Shown piece after piece: positions 15,411 to 23,669 of a DNA stretch of 64,000 bases (positions are counted from its first letter, which is position 1; every line of letters starts with the position of its first letter). The position numbers and the translations under genes were made by a program. The stretch comes from Methylophilus medardensis (GTDB lineage: Bacteria > Pseudomonadota > Gammaproteobacteria > Burkholderiales > Methylophilaceae). The notes under the pieces are model-generated. The model searched no databases. It saw only the letters and a program-made list of their open reading frames with translations, and was not told where the DNA came from. The stretch lies in the NCBI RefSeq assembly GCF_006363915.1, contig NZ_CP040946.1. The stretch is one strand, 5' to 3'.

Positions 15411-16375
15411 TGCATTGGTTACAGCCTTGGTTTTTGCTGTTATTGCCGCTAGTCCTAATTCCATTTTGGCTGCAAAGCCGTCATGCACAAGCTTACTCTT
15501 GGTTAGAGATGGTGCCTTCGGATACGTTTTCAGACCGCATGCATACCGCGGTGAAAGCTGCGACCAGCCTGTTATTGCTTCTGCTGGTGCTGGCGTTGGC
15601 CGGACCGCAGGGGGACAGTCATCAAGAGCAGAAAATTGGTAAGGGCGCACAAAGTGTCTTCGTGATTGACCGCAGTGTGAGTATGGACCATCCGTTTGCT
15701 GGACAGGCGACTGGAGGACATGCGGCAGAAATTAAATCTGCAGCGGCGAGGCGTCTGATTACGGCATTTATTGATTCACGCCCTGACGACATGATGGGCG
15801 TGGTTGGGTTTACCAATTCTGCCTTGTATGGCATGAAAATCACCACCAACCGTGAGGGCATCCACGCGGCCATTCAAGCAGCCACTGGGCCAGCCCTCAA
15901 TCAAACCAATATTGGTGCCGGCATCACCAATGCCGTTACCCTGTTTGAGAACATCGCCAGCACGGGCTCTCGCGCGATTGTATTGCTTTCGGATGGGGCA
16001 GGTAAGTTGAGCCCACGCGTGAAGTATCAGATTCGCAAACAACTGGTGGGTAAAAAACTCAACTTATACTGGATTGTGCTACGTGAACCAGACGACATCA
16101 GTATTTTCAGTCAACAGACCTACGATGATGACCATTTGCCAGAAGCGATCGCGCTTGACCGTTTTTTCCAATCCCTGCAAGTGAAATATAAAGCGTTTGA
16201 GGCAGACAATGCGACAGCACTAGAATCGGCTTTACGTGAAATTGATGCCAAGGAAAAAAACGTCATTCAGTACGACATCATGATTCCGGGCCATGACTAT
16301 GCAAAAGACCTCATGGTGGGCGCTTTGTTACTGGGGCTGGCCTTGCTATTGATTAAACACATGAAGGTGTACTGA
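15410..16375 (+). CDS. mxaC: MxaC, membrane-anchored von Willebrand factor A protein
   Basis: This 321-residue protein has hydrophobic segments at both ends (about 5-20, 45-63 and 295-315) and a vWA domain between them. The metal-ion site D-R-S-V-S-M (DxSxS) lies near residue 84, followed by an ITGPALNQTNIGAGI-type second motif. The layout matches BatA/BatB-type partners of MoxR. A GGAGG site lies 5 bases before the ATG at 15410, and the stop overlaps the mxaK start (TGATG). It belongs to the methanol dehydrogenase maturation set. Confidence 0.9.
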   Translation: MHWLQPWFLLLLPLVLIPFWLQSRHAQAYSWLEMVPSDTFSDRMHTAVKAATSLLLLLLVLALAGPQGDSHQEQKIGKGAQSVFVIDRSVSMDHPFAGQATGGHAAEIKSAAARRLITAFIDSRPDDMMGVVGFTNSALYGMKITTNREGIHAAIQAATGPALNQTNIGAGITNAVTLFENIASTGSRAIVLLSDGAGKLSPRVKYQIRKQLVGKKLNLYWIVLREPDDISIFSQQTYDDDHLPEAIALDRFFQSLQVKYKAFEADNATALESALREIDAKEKNVIQYDIMIPGHDYAKDLMVGALLLGLALLLIKHMKVY

Positions 16376-16911
16376 TGACGATGTATCGAAAAAATGCCAA
16401 TCGATTATGGGCGGGCGTCACCCTGTTGGGTGCCTTGGGGATGGCGTATTTTGGCTGGCAATGGCACCAGCGCCAAGCGCTGAATCAGCAAATTCGAGCG
16501 GGGGTGGTGATTAAGCAAGGGGGCTCGCCAGCTTTGCAACGATTCAGTGCGGCGTATGACCAAGGTTTGCATGGCGATTATAAACATGCTGTGCAAACTT
16601 ATGGTCAAGCGTTAGAACGCGCACCCGACGCGATAGATGTGCCCCATATCCATTTTAATATTGGTAACAATTTGTTTTTGTCAGGCCTCGTGCGCACCAT
16701 CAATGAAGATGGCACGTTTCAGGATGAAGCGCGCTATGCATTTACGCAGGCCAAGATTGCTTATGAGCAATCTCTGCGCCAAGACCCGCACGATCAGGCC
16801 GCTAAATTTAACCTGGCATTGTTGCACTCTGTGATGGCGCGCGGTATGCAGGGCGCGAGCAAGGACCAGTCGCACATGGAACTGAGTAACTTGCCGATTG
16901 GATTGCCATAA
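16375..16911 (+). CDS. mxaK: MxaK, TPR-like membrane-anchored maturation protein
   Basis: This 178-residue protein has one N-terminal membrane helix (about 13-30) and tetratricopeptide-like helical repeats (KHAVQTYGQALERAPD near 60-80; AKIAYEQSLRQDPHDQAAKFNLALL near 120-145). It corresponds in position and form to the TPR component (BatC) of MoxR-vWA systems. It overlaps both neighbours by one base, so translation is coupled. It is assigned as MxaK mainly by order in mxaRSACKL. Confidence 0.85.
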   Translation: MTMYRKNANRLWAGVTLLGALGMAYFGWQWHQRQALNQQIRAGVVIKQGGSPALQRFSAAYDQGLHGDYKHAVQTYGQALERAPDAIDVPHIHFNIGNNLFLSGLVRTINEDGTFQDEARYAFTQAKIAYEQSLRQDPHDQAAKFNLALLHSVMARGMQGASKDQSHMELSNLPIGLP

Positions 16912-17873
16912 TGCGGTGGATGACATGGTTAAAACAACATAGCGAGCCGGTGTTGTATGCGTTGGCGTTGTGCTTGTTGCTGCTGGCATTGTACAAACCT
17001 GAGATTCAGCTGCGCCAGCAAGTTCAGCACTATCTACTGATTGCGGATGTCTCGCAAAGCATGAATGCCGAGGATGCCGTGCTCGGCCAGCAGACGGTCA
17101 GCCGTTTGGCTTATAGCCAGCATTTGATGAAGCAATTGGTGCATCGCTCGCCCTGTGGGACCTACTTTAGTTTGGGGATTTTTGCGTCTGACAATATCGC
17201 GATGTTGCAAACGCCCCTCGAGGTATGCAAAAACTTAGATGTGATTAGTGATGGTATCGACCACCTAGAGTGGCGCATGGCCTGGAAAGGCAATAGCCGC
17301 CTGAGTTTTGCTGTGCACGCGGCGAACCATGTCTATGACGCGCTTGATCAGCCCGCGCAAATGCTGTTTTTTACCGATGGCGATGAGGCGCCGCGGGTGA
17401 ATGTGACCATTAAGCAAGATTTAAGTGGCGTACAAATGGGCCCATTTTTCACTTTTATTGGGGTCGGTGGCGCTGAAAAAGTGGCGATTCCGCGCTACAA
17501 CGCGTCGAATAAACGGGTTGGTGATTGGCCGGTGAGCGACAATAATAATGCAGGAGCGGTGGGCGTAACGTATGCTGACCCGAGCCAGGACGAGCCAGAT
17601 CCGCCGGTGGCTTATGCGGAGTATGACCGCATGCTATCGCAGTTGGAGGAGGATTACTTAAAATCCCTCGCTGAGGAGTTTAAAGGCCACTATTTGAAAG
17701 GCGCTGATCAGGCGGCTTTTTATCAGACCTTAGCCAATCAGCCCCCCACCGCAAGTTTTGTCACCGATTATCCACTGCGGACGATCTACCTGTTGCTGGC
17801 GCTGTGCTTGGTATTGGCTACCTATTGGCCAGATGTGCGCTTTCGGCGTCAATCACTGCAAGCGTCGGTTTAA
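16911..17873 (+). CDS. mxaL: MxaL, second von Willebrand factor A protein of the cluster
   Basis: This 320-residue protein has an N-terminal membrane helix (about 12-30), a vWA domain with the DxSxS metal site (IADVSQSMNAED near 42-53), and a C-terminal helix (about 290-308). Two cysteines (SPCGTYF and EVCKN) could form a periplasmic disulfide. It is the last gene of the cluster. mxaD, mxaE and mxaH do not follow; the next gene is on the opposite strand 4 bases later. Confidence 0.88.
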   Translation: MRWMTWLKQHSEPVLYALALCLLLLALYKPEIQLRQQVQHYLLIADVSQSMNAEDAVLGQQTVSRLAYSQHLMKQLVHRSPCGTYFSLGIFASDNIAMLQTPLEVCKNLDVISDGIDHLEWRMAWKGNSRLSFAVHAANHVYDALDQPAQMLFFTDGDEAPRVNVTIKQDLSGVQMGPFFTFIGVGGAEKVAIPRYNASNKRVGDWPVSDNNNAGAVGVTYADPSQDEPDPPVAYAEYDRMLSQLEEDYLKSLAEEFKGHYLKGADQAAFYQTLANQPPTASFVTDYPLRTIYLLLALCLVLATYWPDVRFRRQSLQASV

Positions 17874-17877
17874 GGGC

Positions 17878-19032
17878 CTATTCAGCAGCCACCAACGTTA
17901 AGCAGGTGATTTCAGACGGTGCACCAAATCGGGTGGGTGGCCCCCAATATCCGGTTCCGCGGCTGACGTATACCCATAAGTCCTGCAAGCGATGCAGGCC
18001 CGCGACATAGGGTTGTTGTAACGGCACAAAGTATTTCCAAGGCCAAAATTGACCGCCATGGGTATGGCCAGAAAGCTGTAGATCAAAGCCGGCCGCTTCG
18101 GCTGCTTCGGCACTGCGGGGCTGATGGGCTAATAAAATTTTGGGCGCATGTGCAGGGGCGCCAGTAATTGCCGCCTGTGGGTCGCTGTGATGGTCATCAT
18201 AAAACTGCCCTGCAGTGAAATCTGTCACCCCAGCCAACACAAGCGTTGCCCCCTCATGCGATAGCGCTACGTGCTCATTGAGTAATACTTTGATTCCTAA
18301 ACGTTCTATTTCATGAATCCATGCCAGCGCACCCGCATAATATTCATGGTTGCCGGTGACAAAAAAACTGCCATGACGGGAAGTTAATGCAGACAGTGGT
18401 TGTGTATGCGATGACAGTTCATGCACGCGCCCATCCACTAAATCGCCAGTAATCGCAATCAGATCCGCCTCTAAGGCATTGACCTGATCAACGATGCGGG
18501 CAAGATAGCCCTGCTTGATGGTCGGGCCCACATGAATATCACTGATTTGCACAATGCGAAACCCTTGCAAGCTGACTGGCAGACGACTCAGCGGCACCGT
18601 GACATTGACGACCCTAGCCAGCTTGCGGGCATTAAAAAACCCGATGACACTCATCACCCCAGCGCCACACACCGTCAGTAACGCGGATTGCTTCTCAAAT
18701 AGGGGCAAGTCGATCTGGAGCCATTGCAATCTTTGTAAACCGCCCATGACCAGTAATACGACATCCCGTAACAGCGTCAATACAAGTAACGATGAAAAGA
18801 GCCCCATCACCGTCATCGCCACCCAAGTTACCGCATCACGCAAGCGCGGCTGAGTTAAACGCCTGGCTAACAGGGCAGTCGGCTGCAAAAGGGCGGAAAT
18901 GATGATAAACGCCCAGCCAAGTACTATGACCGACGTCGGCCACGGCAAATGACTAAGCAAACGCACGCCAATGTAATAATGTAATAACCCAACCAGCGTG
19001 GTCGTGAGCATCAGGAATCGGATTAACGGCAT
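17878..19032 (-). CDS. Membrane-anchored metallophosphoesterase (YkuE/YaeI-like)
   Basis: This 384-residue protein has four or so N-terminal membrane helices (residues 1-130) and a C-terminal calcineurin-like phosphoesterase domain. All metal motifs are present: D165-x-H167 (SDIHVG), GDLVDG, GNHEYY, and GHTHGGQFWP near residue 320. Relatives cleave phosphodiesters and some act on lipid or lipid A precursors. It is 83 bases downstream of, and on the same strand as, the phospholipase C-like gene and could be co-transcribed. A lipid phosphodiesterase role, like that of the PlcP metallophosphatases used in phosphate starvation, is possible but rests on superfamily likeness and context only. Confidence 0.85.
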   Translation of the reverse strand: MPLIRFLMLTTTLVGLLHYYIGVRLLSHLPWPTSVIVLGWAFIIISALLQPTALLARRLTQPRLRDAVTWVAMTVMGLFSSLLVLTLLRDVVLLVMGGLQRLQWLQIDLPLFEKQSALLTVCGAGVMSVIGFFNARKLARVVNVTVPLSRLPVSLQGFRIVQISDIHVGPTIKQGYLARIVDQVNALEADLIAITGDLVDGRVHELSSHTQPLSALTSRHGSFFVTGNHEYYAGALAWIHEIERLGIKVLLNEHVALSHEGATLVLAGVTDFTAGQFYDDHHSDPQAAITGAPAHAPKILLAHQPRSAEAAEAAGFDLQLSGHTHGGQFWPWKYFVPLQQPYVAGLHRLQDLWVYVSRGTGYWGPPTRFGAPSEITCLTLVAAE

Positions 19033-19115
19033 GCGGGTATCTTTTCGGACAGACGTCTAAACAATTTGTTAGATGGCGACGATGTCACAGAGATTCAAGA
19101 TCAGTGACGAATTTG

Positions 19116-19973
19116 CTAGCAATCAGGTTGGTTCGACCATTGATGATGGTAATGCTCAAACGCGCGAATGGCGCGGGTCGGGCGTAGTCGCGCATCTTGC
19201 AAACATTTTTGGCGCCAGTCATCGAGCTGCTCCATGCCGAGGTTAATGTGCTCAGCATGCAAAGACGGAAACTGACCATTGAGTAATGTGGGTAAGTCGT
19301 GTAATGCCAGGGTGACTTGGTCTCGATAATAGGCGAGCTTGTGCTCAAACTCGTTATCTAGTTTGCGGTAACGATGCAATAGATACTGCGGGATATGTGA
19401 CAGACGTAGCGCTTGGTCGGCATTGGCCAAACGAGACACCGCTTTGTTGACGGTGTGCCTGTCACACGACAACGCCTGCGATAGGGTGTCTACGATGGTT
19501 TTACGGTGGATGCGCAAAAGTTTGCTGGGGGCGGGTAGCGTGGGGGTGTGCAAGTACGCATCCATAGCCCACTCAGCAGCGGCGTGGGTCAATAGGCTAT
19601 GGTGCTGCCATTTGGCCTCAAAAGTCGGCACAAAATGCTGATGCGCAACAACGTCAGTCAATAAATGGACATTGTAGCCAATGCCTAGGGCCAGCTGCCG
19701 CTCGTTGTGGGTGTGCAGTAATTGCTGCCCGATGCCCCAGCCATGGCTATGATTGAACGTGCGAGACACCACCGCTAAGTCTGGCAGACAGGCGCCCGCC
19801 AGTACCAGCGTGGGATAGCGGCGCATGACCCCCAGCCAAGGTAAGGGCAATAGAGGCAACGCTTGCAACCATTGGTGCGTGTAGGCCACATGGGAATACA
19901 AACCCCAGGCATGGGCGTGACTCGGTAACGCCAACAATAACAGCATTAGAGCAAACATAGATGGTCTTGACAT
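19116..19973 (-). CDS. Secreted zinc-dependent phospholipase C-like protein
   Basis: This 285-residue protein has a signal peptide whose predicted cleavage after AHA leaves Trp23 as the mature N-terminus (WGLYSH). In bacterial zinc-dependent phospholipase C the mature N-terminal Trp is itself a zinc ligand, so this is telling. Further likely ligands are H28, D65 in CLPDLAV, and H103-x3-D107-x3-H111 in NVHLLTDVVAHQHF, with a later Glu region (AAAEWAMD). It is probably a periplasmic or secreted hydrolase of phospholipids. It sits divergently from a diacylglycerol-glycosyltransferase-like gene, with Pho-box-like repeats between. The exact substrate is unproven. Confidence 0.75.
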   Translation of the reverse strand: MSRPSMFALMLLLLALPSHAHAWGLYSHVAYTHQWLQALPLLPLPWLGVMRRYPTLVLAGACLPDLAVVSRTFNHSHGWGIGQQLLHTHNERQLALGIGYNVHLLTDVVAHQHFVPTFEAKWQHHSLLTHAAAEWAMDAYLHTPTLPAPSKLLRIHRKTIVDTLSQALSCDRHTVNKAVSRLANADQALRLSHIPQYLLHRYRKLDNEFEHKLAYYRDQVTLALHDLPTLLNGQFPSLHAEHINLGMEQLDDWRQKCLQDARLRPTRAIRAFEHYHHQWSNQPDC

Positions 19974-19995
19974 GGGCGCACTTTGCGCTTGCTAA

Positions 19996-20035
19996 ATGAC
20001 AGTCGCATGAAATCTGTATGACGTTGATATGAAAG
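19996..20035 (-). promoter_or_regulatory. Four-unit Pho-box-like array (11-bp period), phospholipase C side
   Basis: On the minus strand four TCAT cores recur exactly every 11 bp (plus-strand ATGA at 19996, 20007, 20018 and 20029). In minus-strand order the 7-bp half-sites are CTTTCAT, ACGTCAT, ATTTCAT and CTGTCAT, with 4-bp spacers. The last equals the PhoB consensus half-site and the geometry is that of a double Pho box. The last half-site ends only 22 bases from the start codon used for the phospholipase gene. A PhoB-type promoter there would leave almost no leader; this is the weak point. Confidence 0.6.
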
Positions 20036-20041
20036 CTATTT

Positions 20042-20059
20042 TCGTCATAAAAGCATCAT
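20042..20059 (+). promoter_or_regulatory. Pho-box-like half-site pair facing the glycosyltransferase
   Basis: TCGTCAT (20042-20048) and GCATCAT (20053-20059) are 11 bp apart with an AAAA spacer, on the plus strand, 45 bases upstream of the glycosyltransferase start. The match to the PhoB consensus is partial. It gains weight from the adjacent four-unit array and from the pstS box. Confidence 0.4.
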
Positions 20060-20104
20060 GATGGCTGGTTAAGCTATTGCAAATTGTTTCGTTCGGAATC
20101 CTGC

Positions 20105-21295
20105 ATGAAAATATTGATGATTTCAGATGTCTATTTCCCACGCGTGAATGGGGTGTCGACCAGTATTCGCACGTTCGCTGAGAGTTTGCGCGATCAGGGA
20201 CACGTGGTGCATTTGATCGCCCCCCAATATCCATCGCAGCCTGGCATATCCGACGCGTCTTGGATCACCCGCATTGATGCGCGCAAGATTGTATTTGATC
20301 CGGAAGACTACTTGATGAAATGGTCTGCCTTGCAGACCTACATTGATAGTCTGCATCCCGGCGACTACGACTTGGTGCATATTCATACCCCGTTTGTTGC
20401 ACACTATGCGGGACTCAAAATTGGTAAACGCTTGCAAGTGCCGGTCGTGGAAACCTACCACACCTTTTTTGAAGACTACATGCATCATTATTTGCCTTGG
20501 GTGCCCCGCAAATGGGCGGTGAAGATTGCGCGTGCTGTCTCGCGCAAGCAATGCGAGCAAGTGGACACCGTGGTTTCTCCTTCGGCACAAATGCGTGCGG
20601 TATTGCAACAATATGGCGTGACTACGCCGATTACGGTGATTCCCACTGGGTTGGATGCTTCGCGTTTTGTCCCAGGGGATGGTGCTGCATTTAGACAGAC
20701 CTACGGCATTCCCGCGCAACGGCCATTGTTGATGTTTGTCGGACGGGTCGCCTATGAGAAAAACATACAATTTTTGTTAGAAATGCTGTCGCTGGTGATT
20801 CAGGACCATCCTGAGGTGTTGCTGGTCATCACCGGCGAAGGCCCCGCTGAGGCAATGCTGAAGAAAATGGCACGTGATAAAGGCTTACAGTCACACGTGA
20901 TGTTCCTCGGTTATCTCGATCGTGCCGTGGGTTTGAACGCCGCCTATCAGGCTGCCGATATTTTTGTGTTTGCTTCTAAGAGTGAAACGCAAGGATTGGT
21001 TCTACTCGAGGCCATGGCGCAATCGACGCCGGTGGTTGCGATTGCCGAGCTGGGGACGGCCTCTATTTTGCGTCAAGAGCAGGGTGCACTGATTGCACAA
21101 GATGATGAGTTACACTTTGCAGAACAAGTGCAAACGCTGCTGATAGATCACCAGTTGCGTGAGCGTATCGGCATGCAGGGCAAACGCTATGTTGCGCAAG
21201 TTTGGTCCAGTGACGCGCAAGCCAACAAATTGGTGGCCTGCTATGAGCGCTTGATCATGACGCAAATGCCAGTCGCGGCTTCCGCCATCGCGTAA
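20105..21295 (+). CDS. GT4 glycosyltransferase, probable diacylglycerol glucosyltransferase type
   Basis: This 396-residue retaining glycosyltransferase of GT-B fold takes a nucleotide sugar. The start MKILMISDVYFPRVNGVSTS and the YHTFFEDYMHHY segment closely resemble the 1,2-diacylglycerol 3-alpha-glucosyltransferase (UGDG-like) branch of GT4. The C-terminal donor domain has FVGRVAYEKN and the EX7E motif (SETQGLVLLE near residue 293). Such enzymes are monotopic membrane proteins that make glycolipids. The ATG at 20105 is chosen for family fit. It is divergent from the phospholipase C-like gene and 0.55 kb from pstB. Other GT4 acceptors, such as phosphatidylinositol-like lipids or polysaccharide, cannot be excluded. 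Confidence 0.8.
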   Translation: MKILMISDVYFPRVNGVSTSIRTFAESLRDQGHVVHLIAPQYPSQPGISDASWITRIDARKIVFDPEDYLMKWSALQTYIDSLHPGDYDLVHIHTPFVAHYAGLKIGKRLQVPVVETYHTFFEDYMHHYLPWVPRKWAVKIARAVSRKQCEQVDTVVSPSAQMRAVLQQYGVTTPITVIPTGLDASRFVPGDGAAFRQTYGIPAQRPLLMFVGRVAYEKNIQFLLEMLSLVIQDHPEVLLVITGEGPAEAMLKKMARDKGLQSHVMFLGYLDRAVGLNAAYQAADIFVFASKSETQGLVLLEAMAQSTPVVAIAELGTASILRQEQGALIAQDDELHFAEQVQTLLIDHQLRERIGMQGKRYVAQVWSSDAQANKLVACYERLIMTQMPVAASAIA

Positions 21296-21415
21296 AAATA
21301 TTCACGCATTAAAATCCTGATTTCGTTGCGAACGGGCTTGACCTGCGCGCCCCAGCGCGCCAACATAGCGTCAAACTTGTGTGACGCAAGCGTTTTTAAT
21401 CAGGAGAAATACATC

Positions 21416-21781
21416 ATGTTTAACCCAGACACCTGCTGTACGCTGGTCCCTTATTTTGAGGTGCCCGTTGCGAATCTATCTGCTTTTAAAGCACTGGGTC
21501 CGCTTTTTTTAGAAAAAACCCGTCAAGAAGCGGGATGTTTGCACTACGCGTTTTCGTATAGTGGTAATACGGCGCATTGCCGCGAAGGGTATATCAATGC
21601 AGAAGCCGTACTCGCGCACTTAGACAATGTGGCTGAGCCCCTTGGTGAGGCACTCAAGCTGGCGACATTGGTGCGGCTAGAGGTACATGCCCCAGCGGAT
21701 GAACTTGAGAAGCTCAAGGCGCCACTGGCCGGGTTAAATCCGCAGTTCTTTGCGTTAGAGGCAGGGATTCGTCGCGCATAA
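21416..21781 (+). CDS. Antibiotic biosynthesis monooxygenase (ABM) domain protein
   Basis: This 121-residue protein has a dimeric alpha/beta-barrel ABM fold. The pattern LVPYFEVPVANLSAFKALGPLFLEKTRQEAGCLHYAFSY, then CREGYINAEAVLAHL, is typical of the family, whose members act on quinones or as small stress proteins. ATG 21416 with GGAG about 10 bases upstream is taken over an in-frame upstream codon. A perfect terminator follows. The substrate is unknown. Confidence 0.8.
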   Translation: MFNPDTCCTLVPYFEVPVANLSAFKALGPLFLEKTRQEAGCLHYAFSYSGNTAHCREGYINAEAVLAHLDNVAEPLGEALKLATLVRLEVHAPADELEKLKAPLAGLNPQFFALEAGIRRA

Positions 21782-21800
21782 GCACCACTTGCCTTTCGCC

Positions 21801-21835
21801 AACAAAAAACGCCACAATTTGTGGCGTTTTTTGTT
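21801..21835. terminator. Bidirectional Rho-independent terminator
   Basis: A perfect 16-bp stem, AACAAAAAACGCCACA with TGTGGCGTTTTTTGTT and a 3-base loop, has T runs on both strands. It serves the ABM gene on the plus strand and pstB on the minus strand. Confidence 0.93.
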
Positions 21836-21847
21836 AGACAGAATACA

Positions 21848-22627
21848 TTAACCAAATTTACCGGTAATGTAGTCCTCGGTTTCTTTACGTCCCGGATTGG
21901 TAAAGATTTTATCTGTGTCATCGTATTCGATCAGCTCACCCAGATACATGTAGGCGGTGTAATCAGATACGCGTGCCGCTTGTTGCATGTTGTGCGTCAC
22001 GACCAGAATCGTCAGCTTGCTGCGAAGCTCCACCATCAATTCTTCAATGTTTGCGGTCGCAATTGGATCGAGGGCAGAGGTGGGTTCGTCAAATAACATA
22101 ATTTCTGGGTCGGTCGCCAATGCGCGGGCAATGCACAAACGTTGTTGCTGGCCGCCAGATAAGTTAAAAGCTAAGTCATGCAACCGGTCTTTGACTTCGT
22201 TCCACAGCGCAGCCCCTTTGAGCGCTTCTTCAACCTTATCATCCATGATGCGTTTGTTATTTTCGCCACGCACCCGCAGACCATAAGCCACGTTCTCATA
22301 AATCGATTTCGGGAACGGATTTGGTTTTTGAAACACCATGCTGATGCGCATACGCACTTCAATCGGGTCCACACCGCTATCCAGCACATTAGTGTTGTCC
22401 GGATGCATGACAATTTCACCCTGATATTTATTGCCTGGGTATAAATCGTGCATGCGGTTAAAACAGCGCAGAAAGGTAGATTTTCCGCAACCGGATGGGC
22501 CGATCAATGCCGTGATTTTATTTTCATACAAAGGCATTGTGATGCCTTTTAGTGCGCGGGCGCCGTTGCTATAAAAAAAGTTTAAATCGCGTGCTTCGGC
22601 TTTTATTGCAGTTGTAACAGTGGCCAT
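21848..22627 (-). CDS. pstB: Phosphate ABC transporter ATP-binding protein PstB
   Basis: This 259-residue ABC ATPase energises high-affinity phosphate import. Walker A is GPSGCGKST, the signature is LSGGQQQRLCIARALA, Walker B is IMLFDEPTSALDP, and the switch histidine is in VVTHNM. The start at 22627 (MATVTTAIKAEARDLNFFY) gives the family length; longer in-frame codons run into pstA. It is the last gene of pstSCAB. No phoU follows in this window. Confidence 0.97.
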   Translation of the reverse strand: MATVTTAIKAEARDLNFFYSNGARALKGITMPLYENKITALIGPSGCGKSTFLRCFNRMHDLYPGNKYQGEIVMHPDNTNVLDSGVDPIEVRMRISMVFQKPNPFPKSIYENVAYGLRVRGENNKRIMDDKVEEALKGAALWNEVKDRLHDLAFNLSGGQQQRLCIARALATDPEIMLFDEPTSALDPIATANIEELMVELRSKLTILVVTHNMQQAARVSDYTAYMYLGELIEYDDTDKIFTNPGRKETEDYITGKFG

Positions 22628-22652
22628 GGAGTTTCCTAAATCTTGTGTGGCA

Positions 22653-23591
22653 TTACCATTTAATATTTTTACGGATTTTGTAACGTAACCAGATCGCTGT
22701 CCCATTCATCAACAACGTGACAACGATAATCAGTGCACCAGTGGCAGCTGCATTGACATGAAACGCATGGTCAGGGCGAGACAACCAGTTAAACATCTGA
22801 ATAGGCATCACAGTAAAGCCAGATGATAGCCATTCAAAATTGAAAAAAGGTGGTTCAGTGGTGATTGGGCTTGGCGGCAAAAATGCGATAAAGGTGAGGG
22901 CGCCAATGGTGATAATAGGCGCTGTTTCACCCAGTGCGCGGGCCATGCCGATAATAATGCCAGTCAAAATACCGCCATAAGAATACTTGAACACATGGTC
23001 GTACACCACTTGCCATTTAGTGGCACCTACGCCGTAAGCGGCTTCGCGGATCGACACCGGGATCGCACGGATCGCCTCGCGGGTAGAGACGATCACAATC
23101 GGTAGAATTAGCAGACCTAAGGTTAGGCCGGCGGTTAAGATGCTCTGGCCAAAATCCAGCATATAGACGAACAAGCCTAGGGCCAGCAAACCGTAAATGA
23201 TGGAAGGCACCCCCGCCAGGTTCGACACATTGATTTCAATCAGGTCAGTAAACCAGTTTTTTGGCGCATATTCTTCAAGGTAAAGGCCAGCTGCGACGCC
23301 CACTGGCACCGCGGTCAGAAAGGTGACACTCATCACTAATACAGAACCTACCCACGCCGACAACAGACCCGCACGCGCAGCACGACGGGACGGAAATTCG
23401 GTCAAAAAGTCGAGAGTGAATTTTGGATGACCATCAGCAATTAATTGCCAGAATAACAGCATCAGCGTTATTAAACCCAGCATCAGGCAAATCAGACCTA
23501 TGGCTGCAAATAGGGTGTCATTGCGCTTGTGGCGCTTGATCATGGCGCGGACGTCGGCCAGATTTTCGAGGACAGAGGCTTTATGTTCCAT
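22653..23591 (-). CDS. pstA: Phosphate ABC transporter permease PstA
   Basis: This 312-residue inner-membrane permease has six or so helices after a cytoplasmic N-terminal stretch of about 25 residues. The EAA-type loop (REAAYGVGATKWQVVYDHVFKYSYGGILTG) that contacts PstB is near residue 180-215. It has the expected length and order between pstC and pstB. Confidence 0.97.
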   Translation of the reverse strand: MEHKASVLENLADVRAMIKRHKRNDTLFAAIGLICLMLGLITLMLLFWQLIADGHPKFTLDFLTEFPSRRAARAGLLSAWVGSVLVMSVTFLTAVPVGVAAGLYLEEYAPKNWFTDLIEINVSNLAGVPSIIYGLLALGLFVYMLDFGQSILTAGLTLGLLILPIVIVSTREAIRAIPVSIREAAYGVGATKWQVVYDHVFKYSYGGILTGIIIGMARALGETAPIITIGALTFIAFLPPSPITTEPPFFNFEWLSSGFTVMPIQMFNWLSRPDHAFHVNAAATGALIIVVTLLMNGTAIWLRYKIRKNIKW

Positions 23592-23669
23592 GGTGTGTTA
23601 TTTCCGCTTAGGCCAGTGAACTGGCTAGTGCATTGTATGGTGGTTATGTGTCAGTCAAAAGACAAACGG

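Noticed and set aside
19996..20059. Regularly spaced short repeats that could suggest a CRISPR or other repeat array
   Set aside because: The conserved core is only 4 bases with an 11-bp period, far too short for CRISPR, and fits PhoB half-sites.
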